Part shown: positions 9,366 to 17,721 of the stretch, piece after piece | How the letters are laid out: each line of letters opens with the position of its first letter | How positions within the stretch are numbered: position 1 is the first letter of the stretch | From: an uncultured Collinsella sp. | Lineage (GTDB): Bacteria > Actinomycetota > Coriobacteriia > Coriobacteriales > Coriobacteriaceae | NCBI GenBank assembly: GCA_900540855.1 | Contig: UQHK01000001.1 | Location: forward strand, 206,377 to 270,376 | Reading direction: 5' to 3' | Length of the DNA: 64,000 bases | The notes under the pieces: generated by a model | Seen by the model: the letters and a program-made list of their open reading frames with translations, nothing else | What the model was told of the DNA's origin: nothing | The model's database searches: none | Made by a program: the position numbers and the translations under genes

Positions 9366-10451
9366 ATGAGCGACGCGAACGAGCTCATCTCATTTATCGC
9401 GTCGATGTCGGGGGAGGGCAACCTTCGCGTCGAGGAGAACCTTGGCGAGGGGTATGTCCGCCTCCGCGTTTCGGAGGCCGAGCGGCGCCAGGCTAAGCAC
9501 GACATTCAGCATGTCGAGGACATCGTCATCGAAATGCTCCGTAATGCTCGCGATGCCGGCGCCGACAAGGTCTATCTCGCCACGACCAAGGAAGATGGCG
9601 TCCGCACGCTTGTCTTTCTGGATAACGGTTCGGGCGTTCCGCAGGATATGCAAGAGCGAATCTTTGATGCCCGCGTTACCTCCAAGCTCGAGAGCATGAA
9701 GATGGACCGTTGGGGCGTTCACGGTCGTGGCATGGCATTGTTTTCGATTAAGCAGAACACCGACGAGGCCCGTGTGGTCACGTCCGGCGTCGATCTTGGT
9801 TCAGCCTTCAAGGTGAGCGTTGCGGCCGACCGCCTCAGTGAGCGTGCCGATCAGTCCAGCTGGCCCCAGGCCGTCAAGGATGAGGACGGACGTTATGTCT
9901 GCGCTCGCGGTCCACATAATATTATTCGCGCTGCTTGTGAGTTTGCGCTCGAGGAGTTGCGTGGTTGCGATGTCTATCTTGGTTCTCCGTCTGAGATTGC
10001 CGCGACCCTTTATGCTCAGGCGTCAAGTCGGCTCGATACGTCTCGTCTCCTGTTCATTGATGACGAGAGCGAGCTTCCGGTTGTCGATCGTTTAGGCCTT
10101 GCTTCTGATGCCGAGGACTTTATCCGTATTTGTTCGGGTTTGGGTCTTGAGATGTCCGAGCGCACGGCCCATCGCATTTTGGCAGGGCAGATTAAGCCCG
10201 TTCGCGGTGTGACCGCGCGTCTGCTGCGCGAGCGTGATTCGTCCTCGCATGCGCCGGCTCCTGTCGATCTCGCGAAGGATCGTCGCGGGCTACGTATTGC
10301 CAAGGATGACATGGCACAGTTTTCGCGCGCTGTGGAACGCGACTTTAATGACCTTGCCGCCCGGTACTATCTCAACCTTTGCGGCGACCCAAAGATCCGT
10401 GTTTCGCGTGATCGAATCACCGTGACCTTTGATCTTGCCAAAGAGGAATAG
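9366..10451 (+). CDS. Uncharacterised GHKL-fold ATP-binding protein
   Basis: A 361-residue soluble protein with a GHKL (Hsp90/histidine kinase/MutL-type) ATPase domain in its first half. The N-box is EMLRNARDAGA (about residues 56-66), the G1 box DNGSGVP (about 86-92), and the G2 box GVHGRGMALFSIK (about 118-130). There is no histidine phosphoacceptor or receiver domain. The C-terminal half (about 190-361) is not recognised. It is packed one base after rny and precedes spoVS, which suggests a shared job, possibly in RNA decay or a developmental switch. That link is inference. Confidence 0.75.
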   Translation: MSDANELISFIASMSGEGNLRVEENLGEGYVRLRVSEAERRQAKHDIQHVEDIVIEMLRNARDAGADKVYLATTKEDGVRTLVFLDNGSGVPQDMQERIFDARVTSKLESMKMDRWGVHGRGMALFSIKQNTDEARVVTSGVDLGSAFKVSVAADRLSERADQSSWPQAVKDEDGRYVCARGPHNIIRAACEFALEELRGCDVYLGSPSEIAATLYAQASSRLDTSRLLFIDDESELPVVDRLGLASDAEDFIRICSGLGLEMSERTAHRILAGQIKPVRGVTARLLRERDSSSHAPAPVDLAKDRRGLRIAKDDMAQFSRAVERDFNDLAARYYLNLCGDPKIRVSRDRITVTFDLAKEE

Positions 10452-10525
10452 TGCCTTTACCGAGTCCACTCGGTACGATACAGTTATTGCAGTTAAAACG
10501 TACTTTTAAATGCAGGAGTTTCTTC

Positions 10526-10843
10526 ATGGATTGCCTGAAGGTATCAAGCAAATCATCGCCCGCGTCCGTTGCCGGCGCCATCGCCGGCATGGTCAAGGAT
10601 GGTGTACCCGTCAACATCCAGTGTGTCGGCGCCGGTGCCGTCAACCAGGCCATTAAGGCCGTTGCTATCGCGCGCGGTTTTTTGATTCCAACCGGTTTTG
10701 ATATTTCCTGCGCGCCCGTGTTCTCCGACATCCTCATTAACGGGGAGTCGCGCACGGCCATCCGCCTTTCTATCTACGTTCACCAGATCAATCGAGCTGC
10801 TATGGATAACGTCGTCATGGATGATGTTAAGCCTGTGGCATAG
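10526..10843 (+). CDS. spoVS: SpoVS-family protein
   Basis: A 105-residue SpoVS-type (Alba-fold) protein. It has the near-universal family core KVSSKSSPASVAGAIAG and GAGAVNQAIKAVAIARGF, with a C-terminal extension of about 18 residues beyond the usual 86. SpoVS was named for a Bacillus sporulation stage, but the family also occurs in non-sporulating bacteria and is thought to bind nucleic acid. ATG 10526 is chosen because CAGGAG lies at 10513-10518 and the conserved protein begins there. It sits between the GHKL ATPase gene and miaB. Confidence 0.92.
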   Translation: MDCLKVSSKSSPASVAGAIAGMVKDGVPVNIQCVGAGAVNQAIKAVAIARGFLIPTGFDISCAPVFSDILINGESRTAIRLSIYVHQINRAAMDNVVMDDVKPVA

Positions 10844-10882
10844 CTTCTGCTTGCCTCGTTTCGCTCCCCATCGTTAGGACTT

Positions 10883-12259
10883 ATGCACATGGACCAGCGT
10901 TCCGTACGCGATATTCTTGCCGGTAAAACCTACTTTATCCGCACCTTTGGCTGCCAGATGAATCAGCACGACTCCGAGCGTGTGAGCGGTATGCTTGATT
11001 CGTATGGCTGCCTCATGGCGCTCGATCCCGCGCATGCCGATATCGTTGTCTTCATGACGTGCTGCGTGCGCGAGGCCGCCGATACTCGCCTGTACGGTCA
11101 GTGCAATTCCTGCAAAAGCCTGCCGCCTTCGCCTTCGGGCAAGCGCGTGGTTGCCGTTGGCGGTTGCATCGCGCAGCGCGATGGCGAGGGCCTGCTCACC
11201 AACGTCGATAATGTCAATGTCATCTTTGGCACGCATTCCATCGCGCATGTGGCCGAGCTCATTGCCGAGGCGTTCCTTGATGGCAAGCGTCATATCCGTA
11301 CCAATGAGCATGAGGATACGGATGCCATGAGCATGCCGTGGCATCGCGAGACTCAGTATCACGCCTGGGTGCCCATCATGACGGGCTGCAATAATTTCTG
11401 CACCTATTGCATCGTGCCGTACGTGCGTGGTCGCGAAAAGAGCCGCCCCTTCGAGGAGATTGTCGACGAGGTGACCGGTTTGGTGCGCCAGGGCGTGCGT
11501 GAGATTACGCTGCTGGGCCAAAACGTTAACTCATATGGTCGCGATCTGTTTGGCAAGCCGCGTTTTGCCGATTTGCTGCGTGCCGTGGGCGATACGGGTG
11601 TGGAGCGTATCTTCTTTACGTCTTCGCATCCTAAGGACCTGCTGCCCGAGACCATCGACGCCATGGCCGAGACACCTGTCGTAATGTCGCAACTGCACCT
11701 GGCCGTCCAGTCAGGTTCGACGCGGATCCTCAAAGAGATGAATCGCCGTTATACACGCGAGGACTATCTGGGCCTGGTCGATCGCATTCGCAACCGCATG
11801 CCCGATATCGCGCTCTCGACCGACATTATCGTTGGCTTCCCGGGCGAGACTGAAGAAGACTTTGAGCAGACGCTCTCGCTTGCCGAGACGGTCCGCTATG
11901 CTCAGGCCTATACCTTCATCTATTCCAAGCGTGCCGGTACCCCGGCCGCCGAGATTGACGATCCTACGCCGCATGAGGTTATTCTCGAGCGTTTCAACCG
12001 CCTGGTTAAGGTTATCGAGACCACGGCATACGAGTATAACCAGGGTGAGCTTCATACTGTGGTTCCGGCGCTCATTGAGGGAACGAGTAAAAAGAACGAC
12101 GCGGTCCTGCTGGGCAAGAGTCCCAAGAATCAGACCGTGCATGCGCCTATCCCCGAGGGGTACAGTATCGATCAGCTTGTTGGCAAGATCGTTGATGTTG
12201 ACGTTGACATTGCCAAGACCTGGTATTTGTCCGGCTCCGTTGTGGGCGAGCCGCGCTAA
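10883..12259 (+). CDS. miaB: tRNA-2-methylthio-N6-isopentenyladenosine synthase MiaB
   Basis: Radical SAM enzyme that methylthiolates isopentenyl-adenosine 37 of tRNAs. The N-terminal domain has FGCQMNQHDSER and the cysteines of the auxiliary cluster; C169, C173 and C176 (CNNFCTYC) bind the SAM cluster; a TRAM domain closes the protein. The FGCQMN signature separates it from RimO. The stop overlaps the miaA start (TAATG at 12257-12261), so the two enzymes of the same tRNA modification are translationally coupled. ATG 10889 is an alternative start. Confidence 0.95.
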   Translation: MHMDQRSVRDILAGKTYFIRTFGCQMNQHDSERVSGMLDSYGCLMALDPAHADIVVFMTCCVREAADTRLYGQCNSCKSLPPSPSGKRVVAVGGCIAQRDGEGLLTNVDNVNVIFGTHSIAHVAELIAEAFLDGKRHIRTNEHEDTDAMSMPWHRETQYHAWVPIMTGCNNFCTYCIVPYVRGREKSRPFEEIVDEVTGLVRQGVREITLLGQNVNSYGRDLFGKPRFADLLRAVGDTGVERIFFTSSHPKDLLPETIDAMAETPVVMSQLHLAVQSGSTRILKEMNRRYTREDYLGLVDRIRNRMPDIALSTDIIVGFPGETEEDFEQTLSLAETVRYAQAYTFIYSKRAGTPAAEIDDPTPHEVILERFNRLVKVIETTAYEYNQGELHTVVPALIEGTSKKNDAVLLGKSPKNQTVHAPIPEGYSIDQLVGKIVDVDVDIAKTWYLSGSVVGEPR

Positions 12260-13197
12260 TGGTTGCTCCCGGAGCAGGTCTTTCCGCCGTTGCGATCGTC
12301 GGTCCGACGGCGGTTGGTAAGAGTGATGTTGCCGACCGTTTGGCAGCTCGTCTTTCGTCCGAAGTGCTGTCGTGCGATGCGATGCAAATCTATCGCGGCA
12401 TGGACATCGGTACCGCAAAGATGGCGCCCGATGAGTGCACGGCGCCGCTGCGTCTCGTCGACATTGTAGAGCCGGGTGTGGCATATTCTGCTGCGCTTTA
12501 TCAGGCCGACGCTCGCGCGCATGTTGAACGTCTCCTTGGTTCGGGTTGCCTGCCGGTTTTTTGCGGAGGTACGGGGCTGTATCTCAAGGCCGCCCTCGAT
12601 GAGATGGACTTTCCCTCGGGTGAACTTGAGGACGATCGTCGTGCGGGCTATCAGGAGCTTGCCGAGCGTATTGGCGAGGAAGAACTGCATGCCTTGCTTG
12701 CCGAGCGCGATCCAGAATCGGCTGCTGTTATTCATCCCCATAACGTGCGCCGTGTGATTCGTGCGCTCGAGATGCATGATGATGGCGTCTCCTATGCGCA
12801 GCAAAAGTCGCAGTTTAGTGTTCCGCACGAGCATTATCATGCCCTATGGTTTGGTCTGACGCGTAATCGCGAGGTGCTCTACGAGCGCATTAACCAGCGC
12901 GTCGATCTGATGTTTGAGCAGGGTCTTGTCGATGAGGTCCGCGGTCTTATGGGCCAGGGGCTGGGAGATGCCCTGACGTCGATGCAGGCAATTGGTTATA
13001 AAGAGATCATCGATGCTTTCAATGGCATGATGAGCATGGATGAGGCCCGCGAACTCATTAAGATGCGTTCGCGTCGTTATGCCAAGCGTCAGCTTTCGTG
13101 GTTTAAGCGCGATGACCGTATCGTGTGGTTTGATATGGATGAATGTACGATCGATGAGGTCGTTGAGGATATCCTGCATCGTATTGAGGCTGCCTAA
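12259..13197 (+). CDS. miaA: tRNA dimethylallyltransferase MiaA
   Basis: Transfers a dimethylallyl group to adenosine 37 of tRNAs reading U-initial codons, the step before MiaB. Walker A GPTAVGKS is at residues 15-22, followed by the family segments LSCDAMQIYRGMDIGTAK and FCGGTGLYLKAALD. Length of 312 is normal. It overlaps miaB upstream by one base and hflX downstream by one base, forming a miaB-miaA-hflX unit similar in logic to the miaA-hfq-hflX clusters of other bacteria. Confidence 0.95.
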   Translation: MVAPGAGLSAVAIVGPTAVGKSDVADRLAARLSSEVLSCDAMQIYRGMDIGTAKMAPDECTAPLRLVDIVEPGVAYSAALYQADARAHVERLLGSGCLPVFCGGTGLYLKAALDEMDFPSGELEDDRRAGYQELAERIGEEELHALLAERDPESAAVIHPHNVRRVIRALEMHDDGVSYAQQKSQFSVPHEHYHALWFGLTRNREVLYERINQRVDLMFEQGLVDEVRGLMGQGLGDALTSMQAIGYKEIIDAFNGMMSMDEARELIKMRSRRYAKRQLSWFKRDDRIVWFDMDECTIDEVVEDILHRIEAA

Positions 13198-14486
13198 TGG
13201 CCCGTTTCCCTCTTGTTCCCACGGCACCCGAGCCCGAGCGTGCCATTTTAGTTGGTGTTGAGTGGCGCGACAATGCATGGCCGCTCGATCGCTCGCTTGA
13301 TGAGCTGGAGCGTCTTGCCCACACAGCTGGTGCCCAGTGCGTGGCACGCTTGTCGCAGCGTTTGGTAAAGCCGTATCCAAAATCGTTTATCGGTTCCGGT
13401 AAGGTTGAAGAGCTGTGCGGCCTGGTGCATCGCATGGATACCGATGTCGTTATTTTTGACGACGACCTGACCCCCTCGCAGCAATCCTATTTGGAGAAAG
13501 CCGTGGGCGAGCCGGTAAAGATTATCGATCGTACAGCACTGATCCTGGATATCTTTGGCCTGCATGCTCAGACGCGTGAGGGACGCCTGCAGGTACAGCT
13601 GGCACAGCTTCAATATTTGTTGCCTCGCCTGCGTGGCATGTGGAGCCATCTCGCCAAGGAGCAGACGCGCGGCGGCATCGGCTCACGTTTTGGTCAGGGC
13701 GAAAGTCAGCTCGAGGTCGACCGTCGCCTCATTCGTAATAAGATCGCTGCGCTTCGTCGTGAGCTCAAGCAGGTTGAACAGCGTCGCGATGTTCAATCCA
13801 AGAGTCGCATTGAGTCCCCGGCGTTTCGCGTCGCGTTAGCCGGTTATACCAATGCCGGTAAATCGACGTTACTCAATCGTCTGACCGGCTCTACGGTACT
13901 TTCGCAGGACAAGCTGTTTGCTACGCTCGACCCTACGACGCGTTCGTATCGTCTGCCCGGCGGTCGCGGCATGACGATTACCGATACCGTCGGCTTTATT
14001 CAAAAGCTGCCCCATGGTCTGGTCGATGCCTTTAAATCGACGCTTTCCGAGGTGTTGGGTGCCGATCTAATTCTCAAAGTCGTAGATGCGTCTGACGAGG
14101 ACTATGAGCGGCAGCTGGAGGCTGTCGACCGCGTGCTTGATGAGATCGGCGCCGGAGAGCGTTTAACGCTGACCGTATTCAATAAAATCGATCTTCTCGA
14201 TAGCGTTGATCGATTGAGTTTCCGTCGTCGCTATCCGGAGGCCGTTCTGTTCTCGGCCCAAACGGGCGAGGGGCTCGACGATCTCGTCGATCGCATTGCT
14301 CGCGAGGCAGCTGCCACCGATGTGTTGCTCTCCGCTGATATCCCGTATCGCGAGGGCGCTCTCATCACGCTGGTGCATGAGCAGGGAACCCTTCTGCATG
14401 AGGAATATCTCGAGGACGGCGTTCGCATTGTGGTGAAGTTGCCGGCTCGTATTGCACCGCGGCTCGAGCGTTATCGCACCGAGTAG
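13197..14486 (+). CDS. hflX: GTPase HflX
   Basis: Ribosome-associated GTPase of the Obg-HflX superfamily, involved in rescuing stalled or heat-damaged ribosomes. The N-terminal HflX domain contains the glycine-rich GSGKVEEL and DDDLTPSQQ segments. The G domain has G1 GYTNAGKST (about residue 216), G3 DTVGF, and G4 NKID. Length of 429 is standard. Its last 16 bases overlap the convergent DUF1624 gene. Confidence 0.95.
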   Translation: MARFPLVPTAPEPERAILVGVEWRDNAWPLDRSLDELERLAHTAGAQCVARLSQRLVKPYPKSFIGSGKVEELCGLVHRMDTDVVIFDDDLTPSQQSYLEKAVGEPVKIIDRTALILDIFGLHAQTREGRLQVQLAQLQYLLPRLRGMWSHLAKEQTRGGIGSRFGQGESQLEVDRRLIRNKIAALRRELKQVEQRRDVQSKSRIESPAFRVALAGYTNAGKSTLLNRLTGSTVLSQDKLFATLDPTTRSYRLPGGRGMTITDTVGFIQKLPHGLVDAFKSTLSEVLGADLILKVVDASDEDYERQLEAVDRVLDEIGAGERLTLTVFNKIDLLDSVDRLSFRRRYPEAVLFSAQTGEGLDDLVDRIAREAAATDVLLSADIPYREGALITLVHEQGTLLHEEYLEDGVRIVVKLPARIAPRLERYRTE

Positions 14487-15175
14487 ACGAGCTCCAAAAT
14501 GCCCAGAATGATGGGCTGATGCAGCAGATAAAAGGGGAGAGCGTGACGTCCAAGGCTGGCGAGCGCCGGCAGGGGGTTGGCGTAGGCCCAGCTAGGGACG
14601 GTCTTATCGATACTCTGCGCTATGTGTGCGGCGAAGTATCCTGCAAGATACATAAAGATAAACGGGATGATGGGGTAGTAATCACCTGAGACAAACCCAG
14701 GGCTCGGAAATCCCAGCCACGCCAGGTAGGGGACAGGGTAGATCGTTTTGGGGATGCTCCAGGTGAGGGCGAACAACACAAGGCATAGGGGCATGCTCCA
14801 TCTCGCCGTTATCTTCTTAAGGACGGGATCGGTCAACGCCACGATGCCGGTGCATGCGGCCATGCAGTAGATGATGCCAAAATTAACCGAATCGTCGACT
14901 GAGACAAGTGTTGTTGCCAACCAGACAACGAGTGCTGCTAAGGCGTATTTGGCGGCACGTTTGATATTGTTGCGCGAAAGAGTGCACATCCAACCCGCGA
15001 TAAACAAAAATACCCAGCTGATGCTGGCGCGCCAGACGTCTTGAAAGACAGTCTGGGTAAACCAAGGCATATCCCAGCCGTACAGGTAGGCAAGATCATA
15101 GCAAGCGTGAAAACCTGCCATAGAAATCATCGTAAACCCGCGGACGGTATCAAAGATGGTGATGCGTTTTTGCAT
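14471..15175 (-). CDS. DUF1624 / HGSNAT-type acyltransferase-like membrane protein
   Basis: A 234-residue multi-span membrane protein of the heparan-alpha-glucosaminide N-acetyltransferase catalytic-domain family (DUF1624). The N-terminal signature IFDTVRGFTMISMAGFHACYD is recognisable, followed by about six or seven hydrophobic segments and the C-terminal segment FYLLHQPI. Substrate is unknown; family members may O- or N-acylate cell-surface glycans. Its ATG overlaps the lexA stop by one base (TAATG), so it is likely co-transcribed with lexA and could be DNA-damage inducible. Confidence 0.8.
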   Translation of the reverse strand: MQKRITIFDTVRGFTMISMAGFHACYDLAYLYGWDMPWFTQTVFQDVWRASISWVFLFIAGWMCTLSRNNIKRAAKYALAALVVWLATTLVSVDDSVNFGIIYCMAACTGIVALTDPVLKKITARWSMPLCLVLFALTWSIPKTIYPVPYLAWLGFPSPGFVSGDYYPIIPFIFMYLAGYFAAHIAQSIDKTVPSWAYANPLPALASLGRHALPFYLLHQPIILGILELVYSVR

Positions 15176-15819
15176 TACGAGAACCGGCGCATCAAGCCGA
15201 CGACTTTGCCCAGGATAACGGGATTCGTTGCATAGATAGGCTCCATGGTGTCATTCTCAGGCTGCAGGCGTACACGTCCCTGCTCCTTGTAGAACGTCTT
15301 GACGGTCGCTGAACCATCGATCATGGCCACGACAATTTCGCCGTTCATGGCATTCTTTTGTTCACGGACGATGATGTAATCGCCATTGAAGATGCCGACA
15401 TTGATCATTGAGCTCCCATGCACCTCAAGGATAAAGGAACCCTGATCAGTCGCGATTTCGGTCGGGATAGTAAAAGTGTCTTCGATATTCTGCTCGGCCA
15501 GAATGGGGATCCCAGCCGCGACGCGACCAACGAGCGGTAGCGAGACCGTTCCGCGAGGGGCGGTGGGCTCGTCAGATTTAGAAATTGAGACAGAGGAACC
15601 GTCCTCGTTAAAGAGTTCCAGGGCGCGCGGCTTGGTGGCATCGCGCTTGAGTAGCCCTCGCGCCTCCAGGGCAGAGAGATGGGCGTGCACGGTGCTGGGG
15701 GAGGAAAGGCCCACAGCAGAAGCCATCTCGCGCACGCTGGGCGGATAACCCTTCTCCTGCTGATATTCCTTGATGAAGTCGTAAATTTGCTGCTGACGCT
15801 TGGTAATTTTGCGAGCCAT
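15175..15819 (-). CDS. lexA: SOS repressor LexA
   Basis: Repressor of the SOS response. An N-terminal winged helix (MARKITKRQQQIYDFI, then GYPPSVREMASAVGLSSPST) is joined to a self-cleaving peptidase domain. The cleavage site Ala-Gly lies in VGRVAAGIPIL, the catalytic serine in VHGSSM, and the lysine in SATVKTF. ATG 15819 (214 residues) has AGAGAGG eight bases upstream; the in-frame start at 15840 has no comparable site. Two LexA boxes lie upstream (15872-15883 and 15900-15911), implying autoregulation. Confidence 0.96.
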   Translation of the reverse strand: MARKITKRQQQIYDFIKEYQQEKGYPPSVREMASAVGLSSPSTVHAHLSALEARGLLKRDATKPRALELFNEDGSSVSISKSDEPTAPRGTVSLPLVGRVAAGIPILAEQNIEDTFTIPTEIATDQGSFILEVHGSSMINVGIFNGDYIIVREQKNAMNGEIVVAMIDGSATVKTFYKEQGRVRLQPENDTMEPIYATNPVILGKVVGLMRRFS

Positions 15820-15864
15820 CAGGGCATCCTCTCTACCCATGTCAAACAAATGTTCGAATTTTGC

Positions 15865-15892
15865 TTGACAGGAACAACTGTTCGAAGATAAT
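15865..15892 (+). promoter_or_regulatory. SOS-controlled promoter for the LysM gene
   Basis: TTGACA (15865-15870), a 16-base spacer and GATAAT (15887-15892) form a strong promoter facing the LysM gene. The spacer contains GAACAACTGTTC (15872-15883), a perfect GAAC-N4-GTTC LexA box, as in the recA promoter. Confidence 0.85.
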
Positions 15893-15899
15893 AATAACC

Positions 15900-15911
15900 G
15901 AACATTCGTTC
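15900..15911. promoter_or_regulatory. Second LexA box in the lexA/LysM intergenic region
   Basis: GAACATTCGTTC is a second perfect GAAC-N4-GTTC palindrome, 16 bases from the end of the first. It lies between the divergent lexA and LysM genes and probably helps repress lexA itself. Confidence 0.82.
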
Positions 15912-15979
15912 TCGCGCTAGACATTTTTGTCCGCGCGGCTTGATAAAACTGTTCTCAGCAAAACACGCGAGAGGAGAAC

Positions 15980-16432
15980 ATGATGAACGCAACGAATATG
16001 GTCCAGGGTAACCTCGCCCTTAAGCTCGAGGCGCCTGCAGAACCTACTTTTACGGTTGTTCAGGGTGGCCGCTCCGGCATTCAGCCTTTGACCGTAAAGC
16101 CTGCTCGCAATCAGCAGGCTGTAGTCGCGCCGGCCCGCGTTGCCCTGAAGGTTCCGACGATTGTCGCCGTCGCCGTTGCGCTTACGCTCTTCTTTGTCCT
16201 CGCTACTTCGGTCTTTAGCGCTCGTCACGTCGCGTATGCCGAGTCCGTTTCCAACATTACTTACGAGACCATTCGCGTTCAGCCTGGCGATTCTCTTTGG
16301 TCGCTTGCCGTGGAATATCCAATCGAAGGCCTTTCCACGCAAGAGACTTCCGACATGATCCGTAACGTCAATCATCTGGAGCATGGTTCGCTCGCCGCCG
16401 GTGCGCATCTTAAGGTTCCTGCTCGTTCGTAA
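15980..16432 (+). CDS. LysM-domain membrane protein, probable YneA-like SOS division inhibitor
   Basis: A 150-residue protein with a cytoplasmic N-terminus (about 1-55), one membrane span (about 57-80) and an extracytoplasmic LysM domain (about 94-148; VQPGDSLWSLA and the final LKVPARS). This is the layout of YneA of Bacillus, ChiZ of Mycobacterium and DivS of Corynebacterium, which are divergent from lexA and delay division after DNA damage. Here too it is divergent from lexA, with a LexA box inside its promoter. Sequence similarity to YneA outside LysM is not evident, so function is inferred from layout and control. Confidence 0.78.
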   Translation: MMNATNMVQGNLALKLEAPAEPTFTVVQGGRSGIQPLTVKPARNQQAVVAPARVALKVPTIVAVAVALTLFFVLATSVFSARHVAYAESVSNITYETIRVQPGDSLWSLAVEYPIEGLSTQETSDMIRNVNHLEHGSLAAGAHLKVPARS

Positions 16433-16445
16433 TCATTATCGCGCT

Positions 16446-16489
16446 GCGCATGGTACCCTTGTTATCGTTTAAGAGGAGGTACCATGCGC
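16446..16489 (+). promoter_or_regulatory. 12-bp inverted repeat enclosing the nrdR translation start
   Basis: GCGCATGGTACC (16446-16457) and GGTACCATGCGC (16478-16489) are perfectly complementary with a 20-base loop. The 3' arm contains the nrdR ATG (16484-16486) and the last bases of its GAGGAGGT ribosome-binding site. If transcribed, the stem would hide the start; otherwise it could be a protein-binding operator. Confidence 0.6.
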
Positions 16490-16927
16490 TGTCCCAAATG
16501 CGGCAAGGCACATACCCGCGTCGTTGATTCCCGTATGCAGGAGTCAAATAACACCATTAAGCGCCGTCGCGAATGTTGCTCGTGTAACTATCGCTTTACA
16601 ACGTTCGAGCGATGCGAAGACCCAATCGAGGTCATTAAGTCAGACGGAACCAAGCAGCGGTTCGATCGCAATAAGCTGCTCGTCGGCTTGATGCGCGCCA
16701 CCATCAAGCGCGATATCGACACTAAGAAGCTCAATGAGATTATCGATGACATCGAGGTCGAGCTGCGCTCTCGCACACTGACGGCCGTCACGTCCCATGA
16801 GTTGGGTGACATGGTGCTCAAGCGCTTGGCCAAGATTGACAAGGTGGCGTACATCCGCTTTGCCTCGGTCTACCGCGATTTCAAAGACGTCGATGAGTTT
16901 CTGCAAGAGCTCGACAAGCTAAGGTGA
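16484..16927 (+). CDS. nrdR: Transcriptional repressor NrdR
   Basis: Repressor of ribonucleotide reductase genes. The N-terminal zinc ribbon has CPKC and [13 protein letters not shown], and the ATP-cone domain spans about residues 49-139 ([16 protein letters not shown]). Length of 147 is normal. NrdR senses ATP/dATP and binds NrdR boxes at nrd promoters, none of which are in this window. dut follows after four bases, grouping two genes of deoxynucleotide control. Confidence 0.96.
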   Translation: MRCPKCGKAHTRVVDSRMQESNNTIKRRRECCSCNYRFTTFERCEDPIEVIKSDGTKQRFDRNKLLVGLMRATIKRDIDTKKLNEIIDDIEVELRSRTLTAVTSHELGDMVLKRLAKIDKVAYIRFASVYRDFKDVDEFLQELDKLR

Positions 16928-16931
16928 TTCC

Positions 16932-17375
16932 ATGCCCAACATTACCGTCAACATAAAGCGTCTCGATCCCACCGTCGAGCTTCCCAAATACGCCCATCCC
17001 ACTGATGCCGGCTTGGATTTGCGCTCCAACGAGGACTGCGTCCTGAAGCCCTTCGAACGCCGTCTGGTCTCTACTGGGCTGGCCATCGCCCTGCCCGACG
17101 GCTACGCCGGCTTCGTCCAGCCCCGCAGCGGCTTGGCCATCAAGCAGGGCCTGTCTATAGTCAACACGCCGGGCCTCATCGACGCCCACTACCGAGGAGA
17201 ACTCAAGGTTATCCTTATCAACCTGGATCCCACCAACGACATCCAAATCAACAAAGGCGACCGCATCGCCCAGCTCGTCATCCAAGAAGTCCCCACGGTC
17301 AACCTCATAGAAGTAGAAGAACTAGACGAAACCGACCGAGGCAAAGGAGGATTCGGTTCCAGCGGCGTAGCCTAG
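16932..17375 (+). CDS. dut: dUTP diphosphatase
   Basis: Hydrolyses dUTP to dUMP, keeping uracil out of DNA. All five trimeric dUTPase motifs are present: AGLDLRS, PRSGLA, the [10 protein letters not shown] region, RIAQLVI, and the C-terminal GKGGFGSSG. Length of 147 is standard. It is the last gene of the nrdR-dut pair and is followed by a palindrome-rich region that probably ends transcription. Confidence 0.96.
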   Translation: MPNITVNIKRLDPTVELPKYAHPTDAGLDLRSNEDCVLKPFERRLVSTGLAIALPDGYAGFVQPRSGLAIKQGLSIVNTPGLIDAHYRGELKVILINLDPTNDIQINKGDRIAQLVIQEVPTVNLIEVEELDETDRGKGGFGSSGVA

Positions 17376-17410
17376 TCGTTTACGTACTGTCCGCTGACCG
17401 GCCCGACCCG

Positions 17411-17443
17411 CCTATATATCATCCCATGCTCAAACATTCTCGC
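17411..17443 (+). repeat. Truncated copy of the palindromic core element
   Basis: This stretch carries the left half of the element (TATATATCATCCC then TGCTCAAACATTCTCGC) found complete at 17459-17567 and, inverted, at 17722-17825. The right half is missing, suggesting a remnant. Confidence 0.6.
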
Positions 17444-17458
17444 GGGGGCGCTCGCATC

Positions 17459-17567
17459 CCGCCCGCCCGTCTCTCACACATATCATTCCATGCTCAAACA
17501 TTCTCGCTTCGCTTCGCTCGCTGCGAAACTGCGCGTGGAACGATATGTGTGAGAGACGGGCGGGCGG
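17459..17567. repeat. Palindromic repeat element, copy A
   Basis: Arms 17459-17490 and 17536-17567 are complementary over 32 bp with one mismatch. The 45-base loop contains TGCTCAAACATTCTCGC and GCGAAACTGCGCG, shared with copy B. The outer arm sequence (CCGCCCGCCCGTCTC) is unrelated to that of copy B although each pairs with its own partner. Confidence 0.8.
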
Positions 17568-17597
17568 CTACTCGCTTGATATAATTTTTACCATTCT

Positions 17598-17646
17598 AGT
17601 AAGCCGACCCGATAAAGGAACTGTTCCTTTATCGGGTCGGCTTACT
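17598..17646. repeat. Perfect 24-bp palindrome, possible bidirectional terminator
   Basis: Arms 17598-17621 and 17623-17646 are exactly complementary around a single T at 17622. The RNA hairpin would have a stem of about 23 bp. It lies between convergent genes, but no clear U-run follows on either strand. Confidence 0.75.
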
Positions 17647-17721
17647 GTTATTAGTAACTTTGTTTTCACCTTTGCGGCTTCTGGTGGGGGAATCCGGTGT
17701 AGTTGCTAGCGCGTGGACGCA

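Noticed and set aside
7697..9505. Long open frame on the - strand (602 codons)
   Set aside because: Antisense of rny; low-complexity Leu/Gly/Val composition and no ribosome-binding site.
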